64,000 nucleotides of DNA, taken from NCBI RefSeq assembly GCF_022968395.1, contig NZ_JALJQZ010000002.1, forward strand, positions 1 to 64,000. The letters are read 5' to 3'. Under the pieces are notes generated by a model, which did not search any database, was not told the DNA's origin, and saw only the letters and a list, made by a program, of their open reading frames with translations. Made by a program: the position numbers and the translations under genes. Below, one piece after another: positions 36,978 to 49,064 of the stretch (position 1 is its first letter; every line of letters begins with the position of its first letter). This DNA comes from Affinirhizobium lemnae. GTDB taxonomy: Bacteria > Pseudomonadota > Alphaproteobacteria > Rhizobiales > Rhizobiaceae.

Positions 36978-38076
36978 GACTATGATTGCTTTCCTGCTGG
37001 GGTAACGACAGGCCAAGCAATAAAGCCACAAGTTCCGGCTGTCTATTCGTGCCCGTCTTCGTTAAGATTCGTTTTACATGTGTACGGACCGTATCCATCG
37101 ATATACTATGCAGCTTTGAAATTTCTTCAATTGAAAGACCTTTTGCCAGCTCACGGGCAATCTTTCCTTCGGAAGGTGTCAGGTCGAAGAGACCCGATAG
37201 AACCCGCATATCGGGCGCACCTTGCTTACCTGGCGCGGTAACAACAAGTATGGCCAAGCCGCGGCCGAAAACGTCATGTGCAGCCCGCCGCACGGGTAGC
37301 AAATGGAGGATCAGAGGCTCCTGTCCATTCGCAGACATCAATGGCAAGGATTGGACTGTGCCCATTACTGATGAGGTTACAGCCAGGAAAGCGGCAGTGA
37401 GCAACGAAGTTGTAGCCTTACTCTCAAGGACGAGCCGTTCACGATATCCGGTTGTAATCCGCGGTGACAGGACTTCGGCTTCTCCGTTCATCGCCATTAC
37501 CTTCATATCTGCCCCAAGTACGAAGGCAGCTAGTCCGAGCGAGGAAAGAGTGTTGGACATCACTTTGGCTTCTGAGAAAGCAAGACGAGATGCCAGAAAG
37601 ACGGCCCGAGCTAAATCTGGCTTCAATGCGTTCAGATGGTTTATCTCGCCATCGCTATAGTGCTCCATCCCTTTCCGACGGAGCAAATCAAACATGATCA
37701 GATGTCCTGATGGCTCCTGAAATACACAGCCGGCTGACCAGTTCATGCCGGCAGGGCGTATAAATTCAGTTAAAACTACATCATTTTCGTATTCTTCTTC
37801 GGAAAGAAGATCGAGTTCTCTTGTGAACGTGAATGGAAATCGCTCCAACGCACGCGCTGGGCGCGGGTTGTCAAATCGACGAGGATCTGAAGAGAAACGC
37901 ATAATGCCTTCCCAGATGTTTGGGGTACACACGAAGCGATAGCCTCCTTTTTCATCTATGGCGAATATGGTCGCTGTGGATGCATCAACCTCTTTTGCAA
38001 GTGCCTCACAGGCGGACGGCCATAGTTCTGGTAAAAAAACAGCTTCGTAAAACTGATCTGCTGTCGGTAAATCCAT
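36967..38076 (-). CDS. LuxR-type HTH transcriptional regulator
   Basis: 369-residue regulator with an unassigned N-terminal sensor region (residues 1 to about 290, with GAF/PAS-like patches such as ASTATIFAIDEKGGYRFVC) and a C-terminal LuxR HTH (FDLTPSEGKIARELAKGLSIEEISKLHSISMDTVRTHVKRILTKTG). No autoinducer domain signature is evident, so it need not be a quorum sensor. ATG 38076 is preferred over the GTG one codon earlier. The gene looks AT-richer than its neighbours and sits between xthA and the cNMP gene, suggesting later insertion; its 3' end overlaps xthA by 11 bases. Confidence 0.75.
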   Translation of the reverse strand: MDLPTADQFYEAVFLPELWPSACEALAKEVDASTATIFAIDEKGGYRFVCTPNIWEGIMRFSSDPRRFDNPRPARALERFPFTFTRELDLLSEEEYENDVVLTEFIRPAGMNWSAGCVFQEPSGHLIMFDLLRRKGMEHYSDGEINHLNALKPDLARAVFLASRLAFSEAKVMSNTLSSLGLAAFVLGADMKVMAMNGEAEVLSPRITTGYRERLVLESKATTSLLTAAFLAVTSSVMGTVQSLPLMSANGQEPLILHLLPVRRAAHDVFGRGLAILVVTAPGKQGAPDMRVLSGLFDLTPSEGKIARELAKGLSIEEISKLHSISMDTVRTHVKRILTKTGTNRQPELVALLLGLSLPQQESNHSLRT

Positions 38077-38154
38077 CACTAAGTAACTCTATCTCGACCT
38101 CTTTGATCATTGCTCCACTATATTAAAATGTAAATTTAGTTAAACCTTGTTTTA

Positions 38155-38610
38155 TCACCCAAACCGGCCCGCCATGCGGGTGGCGGCCAGCGCCAGATCC
38201 ACAATGTTCTGGCGAATGCGTGATTCCATTAGTCCTGCGACCTGCGGATATTCCTCCAGCAGGCGATGAAACAGCGTGCGGGGAATGCGTACCACTTCAC
38301 CATCGTCCGAGGCGATGGCCGTGAACTTGCGCTCCACCATGGTCACAAGAGCAAGTTCGGAGAGAAGGGTTCCGGGACCGGCGCGATCCCGGAATTCAAG
38401 CTCGCCCGCTCGGCTTTCAACGTAAAGGTCGAAATGGCCCCGGGAGACGACGAAGGCGCATTCCGCTGGCGAATGTTCGCGAAACAGCGCCTGGCCCTTC
38501 TGGATGTTGCGGCGCTCGGCACCGAAGGCGATCAGCCGCAACTGATCGCTGTCCAGCCCTTGGAAAAGCGGCACCTGGGCCAGAAGCTGGATATCATCGC
38601 TGAGCGCCAT
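38155..38610 (-). CDS. Cyclic-nucleotide-binding domain protein
   Basis: 151-residue protein that is only a CAP_ED-type beta-roll: MALSDDIQLLAQVPLFQGLDSDQLRLIAFGAERRNIQKGQALFREHSPAECAFVVSRG in consecutive strands, then GPGTLLSELALVTMVERKFTAIASDDGEVVRI, the phosphate-binding cassette region. There is no DNA-binding helix-turn-helix, so it is not a Crp/Fnr regulator itself. It lies 12 bases after the OmpR-type regulator gene on the same strand and is probably co-transcribed with it. Confidence 0.85.
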   Translation of the reverse strand: MALSDDIQLLAQVPLFQGLDSDQLRLIAFGAERRNIQKGQALFREHSPAECAFVVSRGHFDLYVESRAGELEFRDRAGPGTLLSELALVTMVERKFTAIASDDGEVVRIPRTLFHRLLEEYPQVAGLMESRIRQNIVDLALAATRMAGRFG

Positions 38611-38622
38611 TTCAATTCACCT

Positions 38623-39306
38623 TCAGGGCACGATCTTGTAGCCGCCGTTCTCTGTCACGAGAATTTCGGCATTGGAAGGATCGCGTTCGATTTTCTGGCG
38701 AAGACGATAGACGTGGGTTTCCAGCGTGTGCGTCGTGACACCGGAATTGTAGCCCCAGACTTCTTCGAGAAGAATATCGCGGGTCACGACCTTCTGGCCT
38801 GCGCGATAGAGGTAGCGGATGATCGCCGATTCCTTTTCCGTCAGACGGATCTTCTTGCCGTCATCAGTGGTCAGAAGTTTCTGGCTCGGCTTGAAGACGT
38901 AAGGGCCGACGGTGAATGTGGCGTCTTCGCTCTGTTCGTACTGGCGAAGCTGTGCGCGCATGCGGGCCAGAAGCACGGCGAAGCGGAACGGCTTGGTGAC
39001 ATAGTCATTGGCGCCCGCTTCCAATCCCAGTATGGTATCGGAATCCGTATCATGGCCAGTCAGCATGATGATTGGCGCCTTGAAGCCGCCCTTGCGCATC
39101 AGCTTCACGGCTTCGCGACCATCCATATCGGGAAGGCCGACATCCATGATCAGAAGATCGACCTGGGCTGCCTTGGCGGTTGCCATGGCCTTTGTTGCCG
39201 TGGCTTCCTGCAAGAGGCTGAATTCCTCGTACAGTGAAAGTTGCTCGACCAGCGTTTCACGCAGATCGTTATCATCATCCACCAGCAGTACAGTCCGCGC
39301 TGCCAT
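38623..39306 (-). CDS. OmpR/PhoB-type response regulator
   Basis: 227-residue two-component regulator: receiver with TVLLVDDDNDLR, phospho-acceptor Asp in LLIMDVGLPDMDG, IIMLTGHD and YVTKPFR, then a winged-helix effector (KKIRLTEKESAIIRYLYRAGQKVVTRDILLEEVWGYNSGVTTHTLETHVYRLRQKIE). No histidine kinase gene is adjacent; its downstream partner is the cNMP-domain gene. Targets unknown. An L,D-transpeptidase-like gene starts divergently 118 bases away. Confidence 0.9.
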   Translation of the reverse strand: MAARTVLLVDDDNDLRETLVEQLSLYEEFSLLQEATATKAMATAKAAQVDLLIMDVGLPDMDGREAVKLMRKGGFKAPIIMLTGHDTDSDTILGLEAGANDYVTKPFRFAVLLARMRAQLRQYEQSEDATFTVGPYVFKPSQKLLTTDDGKKIRLTEKESAIIRYLYRAGQKVVTRDILLEEVWGYNSGVTTHTLETHVYRLRQKIERDPSNAEILVTENGGYKIVP

Positions 39307-39424
39307 CGATATCTACGCCTTCCTTGGTTTGATCGCCGAAGAAATTCGGCAGGCTTCGATTCATCTTCCATCATGCTATGATTCCGACCGAAATCATATC
39401 CAAAGCAATTCTGTGTGAGAGAAA

Positions 39425-39967
39425 ATGGGTGGGAAAAAGGCCAACCGCAAGGGTGCCATCATCACGGTACATCACAGCCCCGTCAGTCGCTCCCGCGCCA
39501 TGGTGTCATTCGGCAATGTGACGGTGCCTGCGGCCATCGGAAGGTCCGGTCGCACAAGCCGCAAACGGGAGGGGGATGGGGCAACGCCCATAGCCGAAAT
39601 GCAGGTTCTCTATGGCTTCCTGCGGGGCGATCGGCTGAAGGGTTTGGGGACCGCGCTGCCTATGAGACGCATCGCGAAATCCATGGTGTGGTGCGATGAG
39701 CCACGTCACCCCAGCTACAATCGGCTCGTCAGGGCGCCTTTCAAACCCAGTCACGAAGAGATGAGCTGCAAGGACGGGCTTTACGATATCTGTCTGGTGC
39801 TCGACTGGAACATTCGGTCGCGCGCCCGTTACCGGGGTTCGGCGATATTCTTCCACCTTATTCGACCGGGCTACGAGCCGACGGCTGGCTGCATCGCAGT
39901 GTCCTTGAAAGACATGCAGCGACTTCTGCCACATATCCGTAAGGGGACGAGGCTGCGGGTTTTATAG
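39425..39967 (+). CDS. L,D-transpeptidase (YkuD-like) family protein
   Basis: 180-residue protein with a YkuD-type catalytic region: the conserved His in FFHLIRPGYEPTAGCIAVS and the active-site Cys in GCIAVS follow the H-x(n)-[ST]-x-GC pattern, and the N-terminal half contains VPAAIGRSGRTSRKREGDGATP, which resembles the substrate-loop Gly-rich sequence. No obvious signal peptide at the start given, so export is unclear; an undetected non-classical route or a cytoplasmic role is possible. Enzymes of this type make 3-3 cross-links or attach proteins to peptidoglycan. AGAGAAAATG is at the start. Confidence 0.82.
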   Translation: MGGKKANRKGAIITVHHSPVSRSRAMVSFGNVTVPAAIGRSGRTSRKREGDGATPIAEMQVLYGFLRGDRLKGLGTALPMRRIAKSMVWCDEPRHPSYNRLVRAPFKPSHEEMSCKDGLYDICLVLDWNIRSRARYRGSAIFFHLIRPGYEPTAGCIAVSLKDMQRLLPHIRKGTRLRVL

Positions 39968-39995
39968 ACACCTTGAGGGAGGAGGTCTGGGGAAA

Positions 39996-40013
39996 CTGTC
40001 GTATCCCTGAAAC
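39996..40013 (+). promoter_or_regulatory. Weak PHO-box-like sequence before the PhoX gene
   Basis: CTGTCGT-ATCC-CTGAAAC has the repeat spacing of a PhoB site (CTGTCAT-N4-CTGTCAT) but only 6 and about 4 of 7 matches. It is 54 bases before the phosphatase start, a fitting position. PHO control of PhoX is established in other bacteria, but this match is weak. Confidence 0.35.
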
Positions 40014-40067
40014 ATGGCATGCCTAGATTGGAAAACCTCTAAAAGAGAACAATCAGGAGACGGTTCG

Positions 40068-42062
40068 ATGAACGAACATGTGACGCAAAACCCCTTTCCG
40101 ACCTCGCTTCTGGAAGAGGCCGATGGCGAAGGCCACAATGCCAGCGACAACGCCACGATGGGTGAAATCATCTCGAAGCGGTTTTCGCGCCGTAACTTCC
40201 TGCAAGGATCGCTTGCTGTTTCCGCCATCGCAGCGACCGTTAGCCCCGTTGCGCTGATGAGCGCCGATGAGGCGCGCGCGGCAGGCAAAGCCAGCTCTGC
40301 CTTCAATTTCAACGAGATCGAAGCTGGCGTCGATGCCAAGCATCACGTAGCGGATGGCTATAATGCAGATGTGCTGCTGCGCTGGGGCGATGCGGTTCTG
40401 CCGGGCGCGCCGAGCTTTGACCCCTTGAAGCAGTCGGCAGAGGCGCAGGCCAAGCAGTTCGGCTACAACAATGATTACGTCGGCTTCATCCCGCTGGAAG
40501 GCTCCTCCACCCATGGTCTGCTGGTGGTGAACCATGAATACACCAATCCGCATCTGATGTTTCCGGGCCTCGTGAAGATCGTCGACGGCAAGGTTAGCCA
40601 AAACAAGCTTTCCAAGGAGCAGGTGGATGTGGAGATGGCGGCCCATGGTGGCACCATCGTTGAAATCCGCAAGCAGAGCGGCAAGTGGCAGGTCATTGCC
40701 GATGGTAAGCTGAACCGCCGCATCACCTCCAATACGCCGATGCAGATCACCGGCCCGGCTGCCGGTCATGATCGCCTGAAGACTGCTGCCGATCCGACTG
40801 GCACACGAGTTTTCGGCACGCTGAACAACTGTGCGGGCGGGGTCACCCCGTGGGGCACCTACATCATGGCGGAAGAAAACTTCCACGGCTATTTCCAGGG
40901 CAAACTACCAGAAGGCCATGCGGAAGCCGCCAATTACAAGCGCTATGGCGTGCCGGAAGGCTCCTACGAATGGGGCAATTTCTACGATCGTTTCGATCTT
41001 TCCAAAGAGCCGAACGAGCCGAACCGCTTCGGCTGGATCGTGGAAGTGGACGCCATGGACCCAACCTCCAGGCCCAAGAAGCGCACGGCTCTCGGTCGCT
41101 TCAAGCATGAGGGTGCGGAAAGCATCGTGGCGAAAAGCGGCAAGGTCGTCTTCTATCTCGGTGACGACGAGCGCTTCGACTATGTCTACAAATTCGTGAC
41201 CGATGGCACTTTCAACCCTGCTGATCGCAAGGCCAATATGGATCTGCTCGACAAGGGCACGCTCTATGTCGCCAAGTTCGGCGAAGACGGCTCCATGCAG
41301 TGGCTGCCGATCGTGCATGGTCAAGGCCCGCTGACGGAGGCGAACGGCTTCAAGTCCCAGGCCGATGTGCTGATCGAAACCCGCAAGGCGGGCGATCTCC
41401 TGGGGGCCACCAAGATGGACCGCCCGGAAGACATCCAGCCGAACGGTGTGAACGGCAAGGTCTATGTTATGTTGACCAACAACACCAAGCGCAAGGCCGA
41501 TCAGGTCAACGCCGCCAATCCGCGCGCGGAAAACGCCTTCGGCCACATCATCGAGATCACCGAAAAGGATGGCGATTTCGCAGCGACTGCTGGCAAATGG
41601 GAAGTTCTGTTGAAGTGTGGGGATCCCTCCGTTGCGGCAGTGGGTGCCACCTTCTCGACGGAAACCACGAAGAACGGTTGGTTCGGTATGCCGGATAACT
41701 GTGCGGTGGATAGCGCCGGTCGCCTATGGGTCGCGACCGATGGCAACAGCCCGAAGGGTACGGGCCGGACCGATGGTCTGTGGGCCGTCGATACGGAAGG
41801 TTCAGCCCGCGCCACCTCCAAGCTGTTCTTCCGTGTGCCTGTCGGTGCGGAAATGTGCGGCCCGCTGTTTACGCCGGATGATGAGACGGCCTTCGTTGCC
41901 GTGCAGCATCCGGGTGATGGCGGTGAAGATTGGGCAGGCCATGGCCGTCCGTCCTATTACGAGGATCTCTCCACCCGCTGGCCGGATTTCAAGCCGGATA
42001 TGCCGACCCGTCCGGCGGTCGTCGCCATCACCAAGATCGGCGGCGGCAAGATCGCTGTATAA
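40068..42062 (+). CDS. PhoX-like (DUF839) Tat-exported phosphatase
   Basis: 664-residue protein of the PhoX family, calcium/iron-dependent alkaline phosphatases that free phosphate from organic esters outside the cytoplasm. A twin-arginine signal FSRRNFLQGSLAVSAIAAT starts about residue 40. Family text includes FIPLEGSSTHGLLVVNHEYTNP, FGTLNNCAGGVTPWGTYIMAEENFHGYF, WIVEVDAMDPTSRPKKRTALGRFKHEGAE and VFYLGDDERFDYVYKFV. ATG 40068 has CAGGAGA upstream. Followed by a palindromic repeat. Confidence 0.87.
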   Translation: MNEHVTQNPFPTSLLEEADGEGHNASDNATMGEIISKRFSRRNFLQGSLAVSAIAATVSPVALMSADEARAAGKASSAFNFNEIEAGVDAKHHVADGYNADVLLRWGDAVLPGAPSFDPLKQSAEAQAKQFGYNNDYVGFIPLEGSSTHGLLVVNHEYTNPHLMFPGLVKIVDGKVSQNKLSKEQVDVEMAAHGGTIVEIRKQSGKWQVIADGKLNRRITSNTPMQITGPAAGHDRLKTAADPTGTRVFGTLNNCAGGVTPWGTYIMAEENFHGYFQGKLPEGHAEAANYKRYGVPEGSYEWGNFYDRFDLSKEPNEPNRFGWIVEVDAMDPTSRPKKRTALGRFKHEGAESIVAKSGKVVFYLGDDERFDYVYKFVTDGTFNPADRKANMDLLDKGTLYVAKFGEDGSMQWLPIVHGQGPLTEANGFKSQADVLIETRKAGDLLGATKMDRPEDIQPNGVNGKVYVMLTNNTKRKADQVNAANPRAENAFGHIIEITEKDGDFAATAGKWEVLLKCGDPSVAAVGATFSTETTKNGWFGMPDNCAVDSAGRLWVATDGNSPKGTGRTDGLWAVDTEGSARATSKLFFRVPVGAEMCGPLFTPDDETAFVAVQHPGDGGEDWAGHGRPSYYEDLSTRWPDFKPDMPTRPAVVAITKIGGGKIAV

Positions 42063-42127
42063 GATTTGAATTGAGGGGCCTCGCGATCATTTCGTGTGGC
42101 CTTGAGGCATAGAACCAATCAAAAAAT

Positions 42128-42272
42128 CCCCTCCCCAACCCTCCCCACAAGGGGGAGGGAGCAGGTTGAAACCGTTGCCAACGTTGCGGCATCAAGGATT
42201 GTTGATTTGAAACAGGAGCTTGCCAGGTTCTCAACGAACTCCCTCCCCCTTGTGGGGAGGGCTGGGGAGGGG
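42128..42272. repeat. Intergenic mosaic palindrome, copy B
   Basis: Two 34-base arms (42128-42161 and 42239-42272) are reverse complements with one mismatch. Each contains CCCCTCCCC-RR-CCCTCCCCACAAGGGGGAGGGAG-like sequence, a different module from copies A and C. A related half occurs in the middle of copy D. It fills the gap between the phosphatase and EamA genes, in which nothing else is seen. Confidence 0.8.
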
Positions 42273-42314
42273 TGTTCTCTTGCATAGGATCGTTGTCTTT
42301 TCTTCGATGTCGGC

Positions 42315-43148
42315 TTACCTGCCAATCGCAATCGCCCCAGCCGCCACGATCAGGCAGGCGATAATGCGCTTGGGCGTGAGTGTTTCACCCAGAAATAGCC
42401 GCCCGATGATCATGGCGAAGACAACGCTTGTCTCGCGAATGGCGGTGATCGGCCCGGCCGGTCCCATGGAATAGGCGATGATCACGACACCATAGGCGAT
42501 CAGTACGAAAATGCCCGCCAGCAGCGCCTTGCGGCCTTCGCGGTCGGAAAGGTTCATGGTGAACTTCCCGCGCATGGCTATGTAGGCCACGATCAGCAAC
42601 ACGCCGTAAGTAAACAGCACCCAGGCCGCATAGGCCTTCGGATCAGCAAAATGTTTAACCCCGGTCGAATCGACGGTGGCATACGTTGCAATGATCACGC
42701 CCGTCAGCAGTGCCCAGAGAATGGAGGAGGTTGGTGCCCGGTGCCGCCCGATGGACAGGCTCATGATGCCGATGGCCACCAGTGACACGCCGATCAGCTG
42801 GCTGAAGCTCAGCATCTGACCCGTCAGGAGAAAAGTTCCAAGTGAGACCAGCAGCGGCACCGAGCCGCGTACGATGGGGTAGACCTGACCGAGATCGCCC
42901 AGCCGATAGGCGAAAACGAGGAACACGCTATAGGCCACCTGCAGCAGCGATGAGGCGAGGATGAAGCCGAAGCCTGTCAGACTGGGCAGCGGAAAATAGA
43001 AGAGGATGAGCGGCAGGGTTGCGGCAATGCCGGTCACGCCCATGACGGTAATGGACCACAGCCGGTCGGCGCCGGAACGCAGGAACGCGTTCCAGCTGGC
43101 GTGCATGACGGCAGCCGTCAGCGCCAGAGCTATGACGGCGGGGCTCAT
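42315..43148 (-). CDS. EamA (DMT superfamily) transporter
   Basis: 277-residue inner-membrane protein with ten hydrophobic segments in two EamA halves: SPAVIALALTAAVMHASWNAFLRSGADRL at the start of the first and SSILWALLTGVIIATYATVDSTGVKHFA at the start of the second; FAMIIGRLFLGETLTPKRIIACLIVAAGAIAI ends the chain with the typical GE-T motif. Substrate unknown; the family exports amino acids, sugars or drugs. ATG 43148 gives the first membrane segment at the N terminus; the open frame upstream to 43307 lacks hydrophobic or family sequence. Confidence 0.82.
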   Translation of the reverse strand: MSPAVIALALTAAVMHASWNAFLRSGADRLWSITVMGVTGIAATLPLILFYFPLPSLTGFGFILASSLLQVAYSVFLVFAYRLGDLGQVYPIVRGSVPLLVSLGTFLLTGQMLSFSQLIGVSLVAIGIMSLSIGRHRAPTSSILWALLTGVIIATYATVDSTGVKHFADPKAYAAWVLFTYGVLLIVAYIAMRGKFTMNLSDREGRKALLAGIFVLIAYGVVIIAYSMGPAGPITAIRETSVVFAMIIGRLFLGETLTPKRIIACLIVAAGAIAIGR

Positions 43149-43339
43149 GGGATGGCCACAGAAAATGATGGGTAGCTTGGAATTGCGAGCATCGGGGAAC
43201 CAGTGATTTCCCCAACACTGTGACGCCCGCTGTTTTATGTCAATCAGGTGACAGTAAGTCATTATGGTCAGATCCGTTTTCAGCTGACTTCGATCTTTCA
43301 GCTTCACCGTATGCGACGCAAACTTTTAATCTGCAGCTC

Positions 43340-43516
43340 ACCCCCCTTTGCCTTGCCAGGCATCTCCCCCTCAAGGGGGAGATCGGATAGACTGACCCGC
43401 TTAATCCCTCGAAAACCGGGGAATGTGCTCGAATTTCAGAGAATTGAGGGTGAAAGTTCAACGTCTGGTCGATCTCCCCCCTTGAGGGGGAGATGTCCGG
43501 CAGGACAGAGGGGGGT
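43340..43516. repeat. Intergenic mosaic palindrome, copy C
   Basis: Left arm 43340-43385 and right arm 43470-43516 are reverse complements with several mismatches and one inserted base. The inner part of each arm is again CATCTCCCCC-TCAA-GGGGGAGATCG. It lies in the 388-base gap between the EamA gene and thiG, ending about 20 bases after the thiG stop. I see no other signal in that gap. Confidence 0.82.
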
Positions 43517-43536
43517 AAATCGCGCGTCCAATTCTC

Positions 43537-44313
43537 TCACGCAAACACACCCTTGCCAATCAAGGGCGTGGAAGGCACCGCCATGTCTCGTGGTTCCAGA
43601 AGGCCTGCATCATGGCCAAGTTTTCCCGCCTCTATTGCCAATGCGAAGGCTCTTGCCATCGTGGCGGTATCGCCTGCACCAGAGACGGCGGTATTTAGGA
43701 GAACTGCATCGTAGCCCAGTTCCATCACGGTCGTCGCATGCGATGGACGCCCCATACCAGCATCGACGATCAGCGGAACCTCGGGAAACTCGGCGCGCAT
43801 GGACCGAAGTGCCAGGATGTTCTGCGGCCCCATGGCACTTCCGATGGGCGCGCACCAGGGCATCAGCACTTGGCAGCCCGCCCGCAGTAATCGTTCTCCC
43901 ACCACCAGATCGTCGGTCGTGTAGGGAAACACTTCGAAACCATCGTCGCTCAGAAGTCGGGCAGCTTCCACCAGCTGAAAAACATCCGGCTGCAGCGTAT
44001 CCTGATGGCCGATCAGTTCCAGCTTGATCCAGTTGGTACGAAACAGATCGCGTGCCATCTTTGCCGTCAACACCGCTTCTGAAACCGTATGGCATCCTGC
44101 CGTATTGGGCAGCACATGCACGCCGAGTTCGCGAATGAGCTCGAAGAATGTGCCGCCGGTTCGGCTGCCTGCCGTCTCTCTTCTGAGCGAAACTGTCACG
44201 ATCTCCGTGCCGGATTGGCGCACCGCAGCCGACAGATCCAGCGGGGAGGGGTAGCGTGCGGTTCCAAGCAGCAGGCGCGAACGGACCGTTGTTCCATAGA
44301 GCGTTAATGCCAT
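43537..44313 (-). CDS. thiG: Thiazole synthase ThiG
   Basis: Forms the thiazole ring of thiamine from DXP, iminoglycine and the ThiS thiocarboxylate. 258 residues, TIM-barrel: [30 protein letters not shown] at the N terminus, [29 protein letters not shown] with the Schiff-base lysine, [14 protein letters not shown] and [35 protein letters not shown] near the end. Two bases after thiS; last gene of the thiCOSG unit. No thiE follows in the window. Confidence 0.95.
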   Translation of the reverse strand: MALTLYGTTVRSRLLLGTARYPSPLDLSAAVRQSGTEIVTVSLRRETAGSRTGGTFFELIRELGVHVLPNTAGCHTVSEAVLTAKMARDLFRTNWIKLELIGHQDTLQPDVFQLVEAARLLSDDGFEVFPYTTDDLVVGERLLRAGCQVLMPWCAPIGSAMGPQNILALRSMRAEFPEVPLIVDAGMGRPSHATTVMELGYDAVLLNTAVSGAGDTATMARAFALAIEAGKLGHDAGLLEPRDMAVPSTPLIGKGVFA

Positions 44314-44315
44314 CG

Positions 44316-44509
44316 TCAGCCTCCCTGTCGAGGTGAGAGAATTTCGATCCGGTCATCCGGTTTCAGTTTCAGGGTCCCCCGCTCCTCGCGATGGATAAGT
44401 TCTGCATTGACGGCCGTTGCCAGCCACTCGCCTTCGTAGTCCAGTTCCTGCAACAGGTCTGCGAGGTTCGTGGAGGCAATCACGAGAGCCTCACCATTAA
44501 CGATTACCT

Positions 44510-44513
<4 letters not shown>
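44316..44513 (-). CDS. thiS: Sulfur carrier protein ThiS
   Basis: 65-residue ubiquitin-fold protein that carries sulfur as a C-terminal thiocarboxylate to ThiG. The sequence [40 protein letters not shown] begins the fold, and the chain ends in the essential Gly-Gly (SPRQGG). It overlaps the stop of thiO by four bases. No ThiF-like activating enzyme is in the window. Confidence 0.93.
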
Positions 44514-47349
<2,836 letters not shown>

Positions 47350-47415
47350 TCAGCCGGAAAGATGGATATACGCCGACGCAAGGCATAGAATAACCCTGCG
47401 GAAATCGCGCGTGCA

Positions 47416-47524
47416 CCGTCCCTACGCCAGTATGAACTGGATCAGGTTCAACGGGTCACCGCGCTGCTCGCCCTTAAACGGGCAAGCCCAGCGGAATCTC
47501 AGCCCCTTGCGGGACACCCCTGGT
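47416..47524 (-). promoter_or_regulatory. TPP riboswitch (THI element) controlling thiCOSG
   Basis: Minus-strand blocks: CAGGGGTGTCCCGCAAGGGG, GCTGAGATTCCGCTGGG, an extra hairpin region (GCCCGTTTAAGGGCGAGC), GACCCGTTGAACCTGATC, CAGTTCATACTGGCGTAGGGA. All THI-box elements are present. It lies about 105 bases before thiC and is expected to lower expression when TPP is plentiful. Confidence 0.96.
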
Positions 47525-47535
47525 GAATGCGCAGG

Positions 47536-47564
47536 ATTCTGAAGCCAACTGCGGCAAGAGTCAA
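47536..47564 (-). promoter_or_regulatory. Candidate sigma-70 promoter for thiCOSG
   Basis: Minus-strand TTGACT (47559-47564) and CAGAAT (47536-47541) are spaced by 17 bases. The predicted start near 47528 is right at the riboswitch edge, which supports the call. Confidence 0.6.
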
Positions 47565-47635
47565 CGATGCATCTTTCGCGATCAGAAAATTTTCATATCG
47601 CTCAAAAATTGAAATATTCGAACATATGTAGGGTC

Positions 47636-48712
47636 TTACGCTTCCGGCACGTCAAAGGCTTCGCCCGGGCGAAGCGGACGAAACCGTTCCGGCTTGATCT
47701 GTGCCGCTGCAAGCGCATTGCGCAGCGCCGCCAGCGGCTCCTCAATGCCTTCATCGGTGAGCTTTACCGTACCCCAGTGGTGGCCAATGGCGTAAGAAGC
47801 CTTGGCGAGCTGCATTCCAGCAACCGCCTCTTCCGGGTTCTGGTGCTGCGCTTTCATGAACCAGCGCGGCTCATAGGCGCCGATCGGCAGGATGGCGAGA
47901 CGGAAAGAGCCATGCTTTTCCTGCGCCGCCTTGTAGTTGATGCCCTGATGGAAGCCCGTATCACCGATGTGATAAATTTTGCCCGCCAGCGTCTCGATCA
48001 CGAAAGCACCCCACAGCGCCATGCTGCGGTCTCCAAGCCCGCGGGCCGACCAGTGATGGCATGGCTCGCAGTGGATCGTCACATTCTTGCCGACATAATC
48101 CTTCGCCCCCCAATCCATGACCGTAATGCGCGGATCATCCAGTTCGGGGCCGAAGATCTTGTCATTGCCCAGAGGCGTGATGTAGCGCGGACGATGGGCG
48201 GCGTGAATACGCTTCAGCGTATCTATATCGAGGTGGTCATAGTGATTGTGGGTGACGATGACGATATCGATAGCCGGCAAATCTTCGATCCTGATACCCG
48301 GCTCGTTCACCCGTTTCGGGCCTGCAAATGATACAGGGCTGGTGCGGTCCGACCAGACAGGATCGGTCAGGATGTTCAGTCCCGCAACCTGGATCAGCAT
48401 GGAGGCATGGCCGACCATGGTCACCACCATCCGATTGCCCGTCACGCGCTTTTCCGGCACGGTCCCGGCGAAGGGGCTTGGATAAGCCTCTGGCCAGTCT
48501 ATGCTCTTGCCGTTGAAGCGCCATTTCAGAAGGTTGAGAAAGCCTTTGGGCGCTTCGCCACCAGGATTGAAGAAGCGCGTTCCGTCGAAATGGTCGGACA
48601 CCGGCCCCGTGTAATATTTGTTGGCTGCCATGGCTCTCCCTGCTGCAACCCCGCCGCCTAGAAGCGCGAGACTGCCGATTGCTGACCATTTCAGGAAACT
48701 GCGTCGCTTCAT
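47636..48712 (-). CDS. MBL-fold metallo-hydrolase, exported (NAPE-PLD-like)
   Basis: 358-residue metallo-beta-lactamase fold protein. It starts with a twin-arginine-like signal (MKRRSFLKWSAIGSLALLGGG), so it is probably exported or membrane-anchored. The zinc motif HNHYDHLD is at VIVTHNHYDHLD, and later histidines occur in CEPCHHWSARGL and HIGDTGFHQG. The region around YEPRWFMKAQHQNPEEAV resembles the NAPE-phospholipase D branch of the family, but the substrate is not known. ATG 48712 is used because it starts at the signal; upstream in-frame sequence to 48748 lacks support. Confidence 0.78.
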   Translation of the reverse strand: MKRRSFLKWSAIGSLALLGGGVAAGRAMAANKYYTGPVSDHFDGTRFFNPGGEAPKGFLNLLKWRFNGKSIDWPEAYPSPFAGTVPEKRVTGNRMVVTMVGHASMLIQVAGLNILTDPVWSDRTSPVSFAGPKRVNEPGIRIEDLPAIDIVIVTHNHYDHLDIDTLKRIHAAHRPRYITPLGNDKIFGPELDDPRITVMDWGAKDYVGKNVTIHCEPCHHWSARGLGDRSMALWGAFVIETLAGKIYHIGDTGFHQGINYKAAQEKHGSFRLAILPIGAYEPRWFMKAQHQNPEEAVAGMQLAKASYAIGHHWGTVKLTDEGIEEPLAALRNALAAAQIKPERFRPLRPGEAFDVPEA

Positions 48713-49064
48713 AATAAAATCTATAAGTATCCCGGTTGAACCTATCAAGAAGCGTTACGATAGGGTGGCATGTCGGATCAGCGGCATCACAGTCGGTTGA
48801 TAGTGCAGACAGGTCTAGATGGCAAAAACCCCCGGCAGTCTTGACTTTGCGGGCCAGTTGCTGTTTAAGCCCGCCATCTGCTGAAAGTTTCAAGAACTTT
48901 AGCCGCCGACCGGGACCCGTAAAGGTATAAAGAGATCCCGGAGGTCAACACTCGACAGCGCGTGGCGCCCTCGGGTGTCGTTTGGCTTTGCGTCTTGTTT
49001 TTCGGCGGCAAAGACCCGACGTTTGCCTCAGCCAGAACTGTGCAACGTCAAGAAGGATGAAACG
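48713..49064. other. Divergent promoter region between the MBL-fold gene and ffh
   Basis: In this 352-base gap a plus-strand promoter candidate TTGACT-N17-TTTAAG lies at 48841-48869, about 195 bases before ffh. A dyad CCGGGA...TCCCGG spans about 48912-48943. No further gene or RNA is recognised. Confidence 0.4.
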
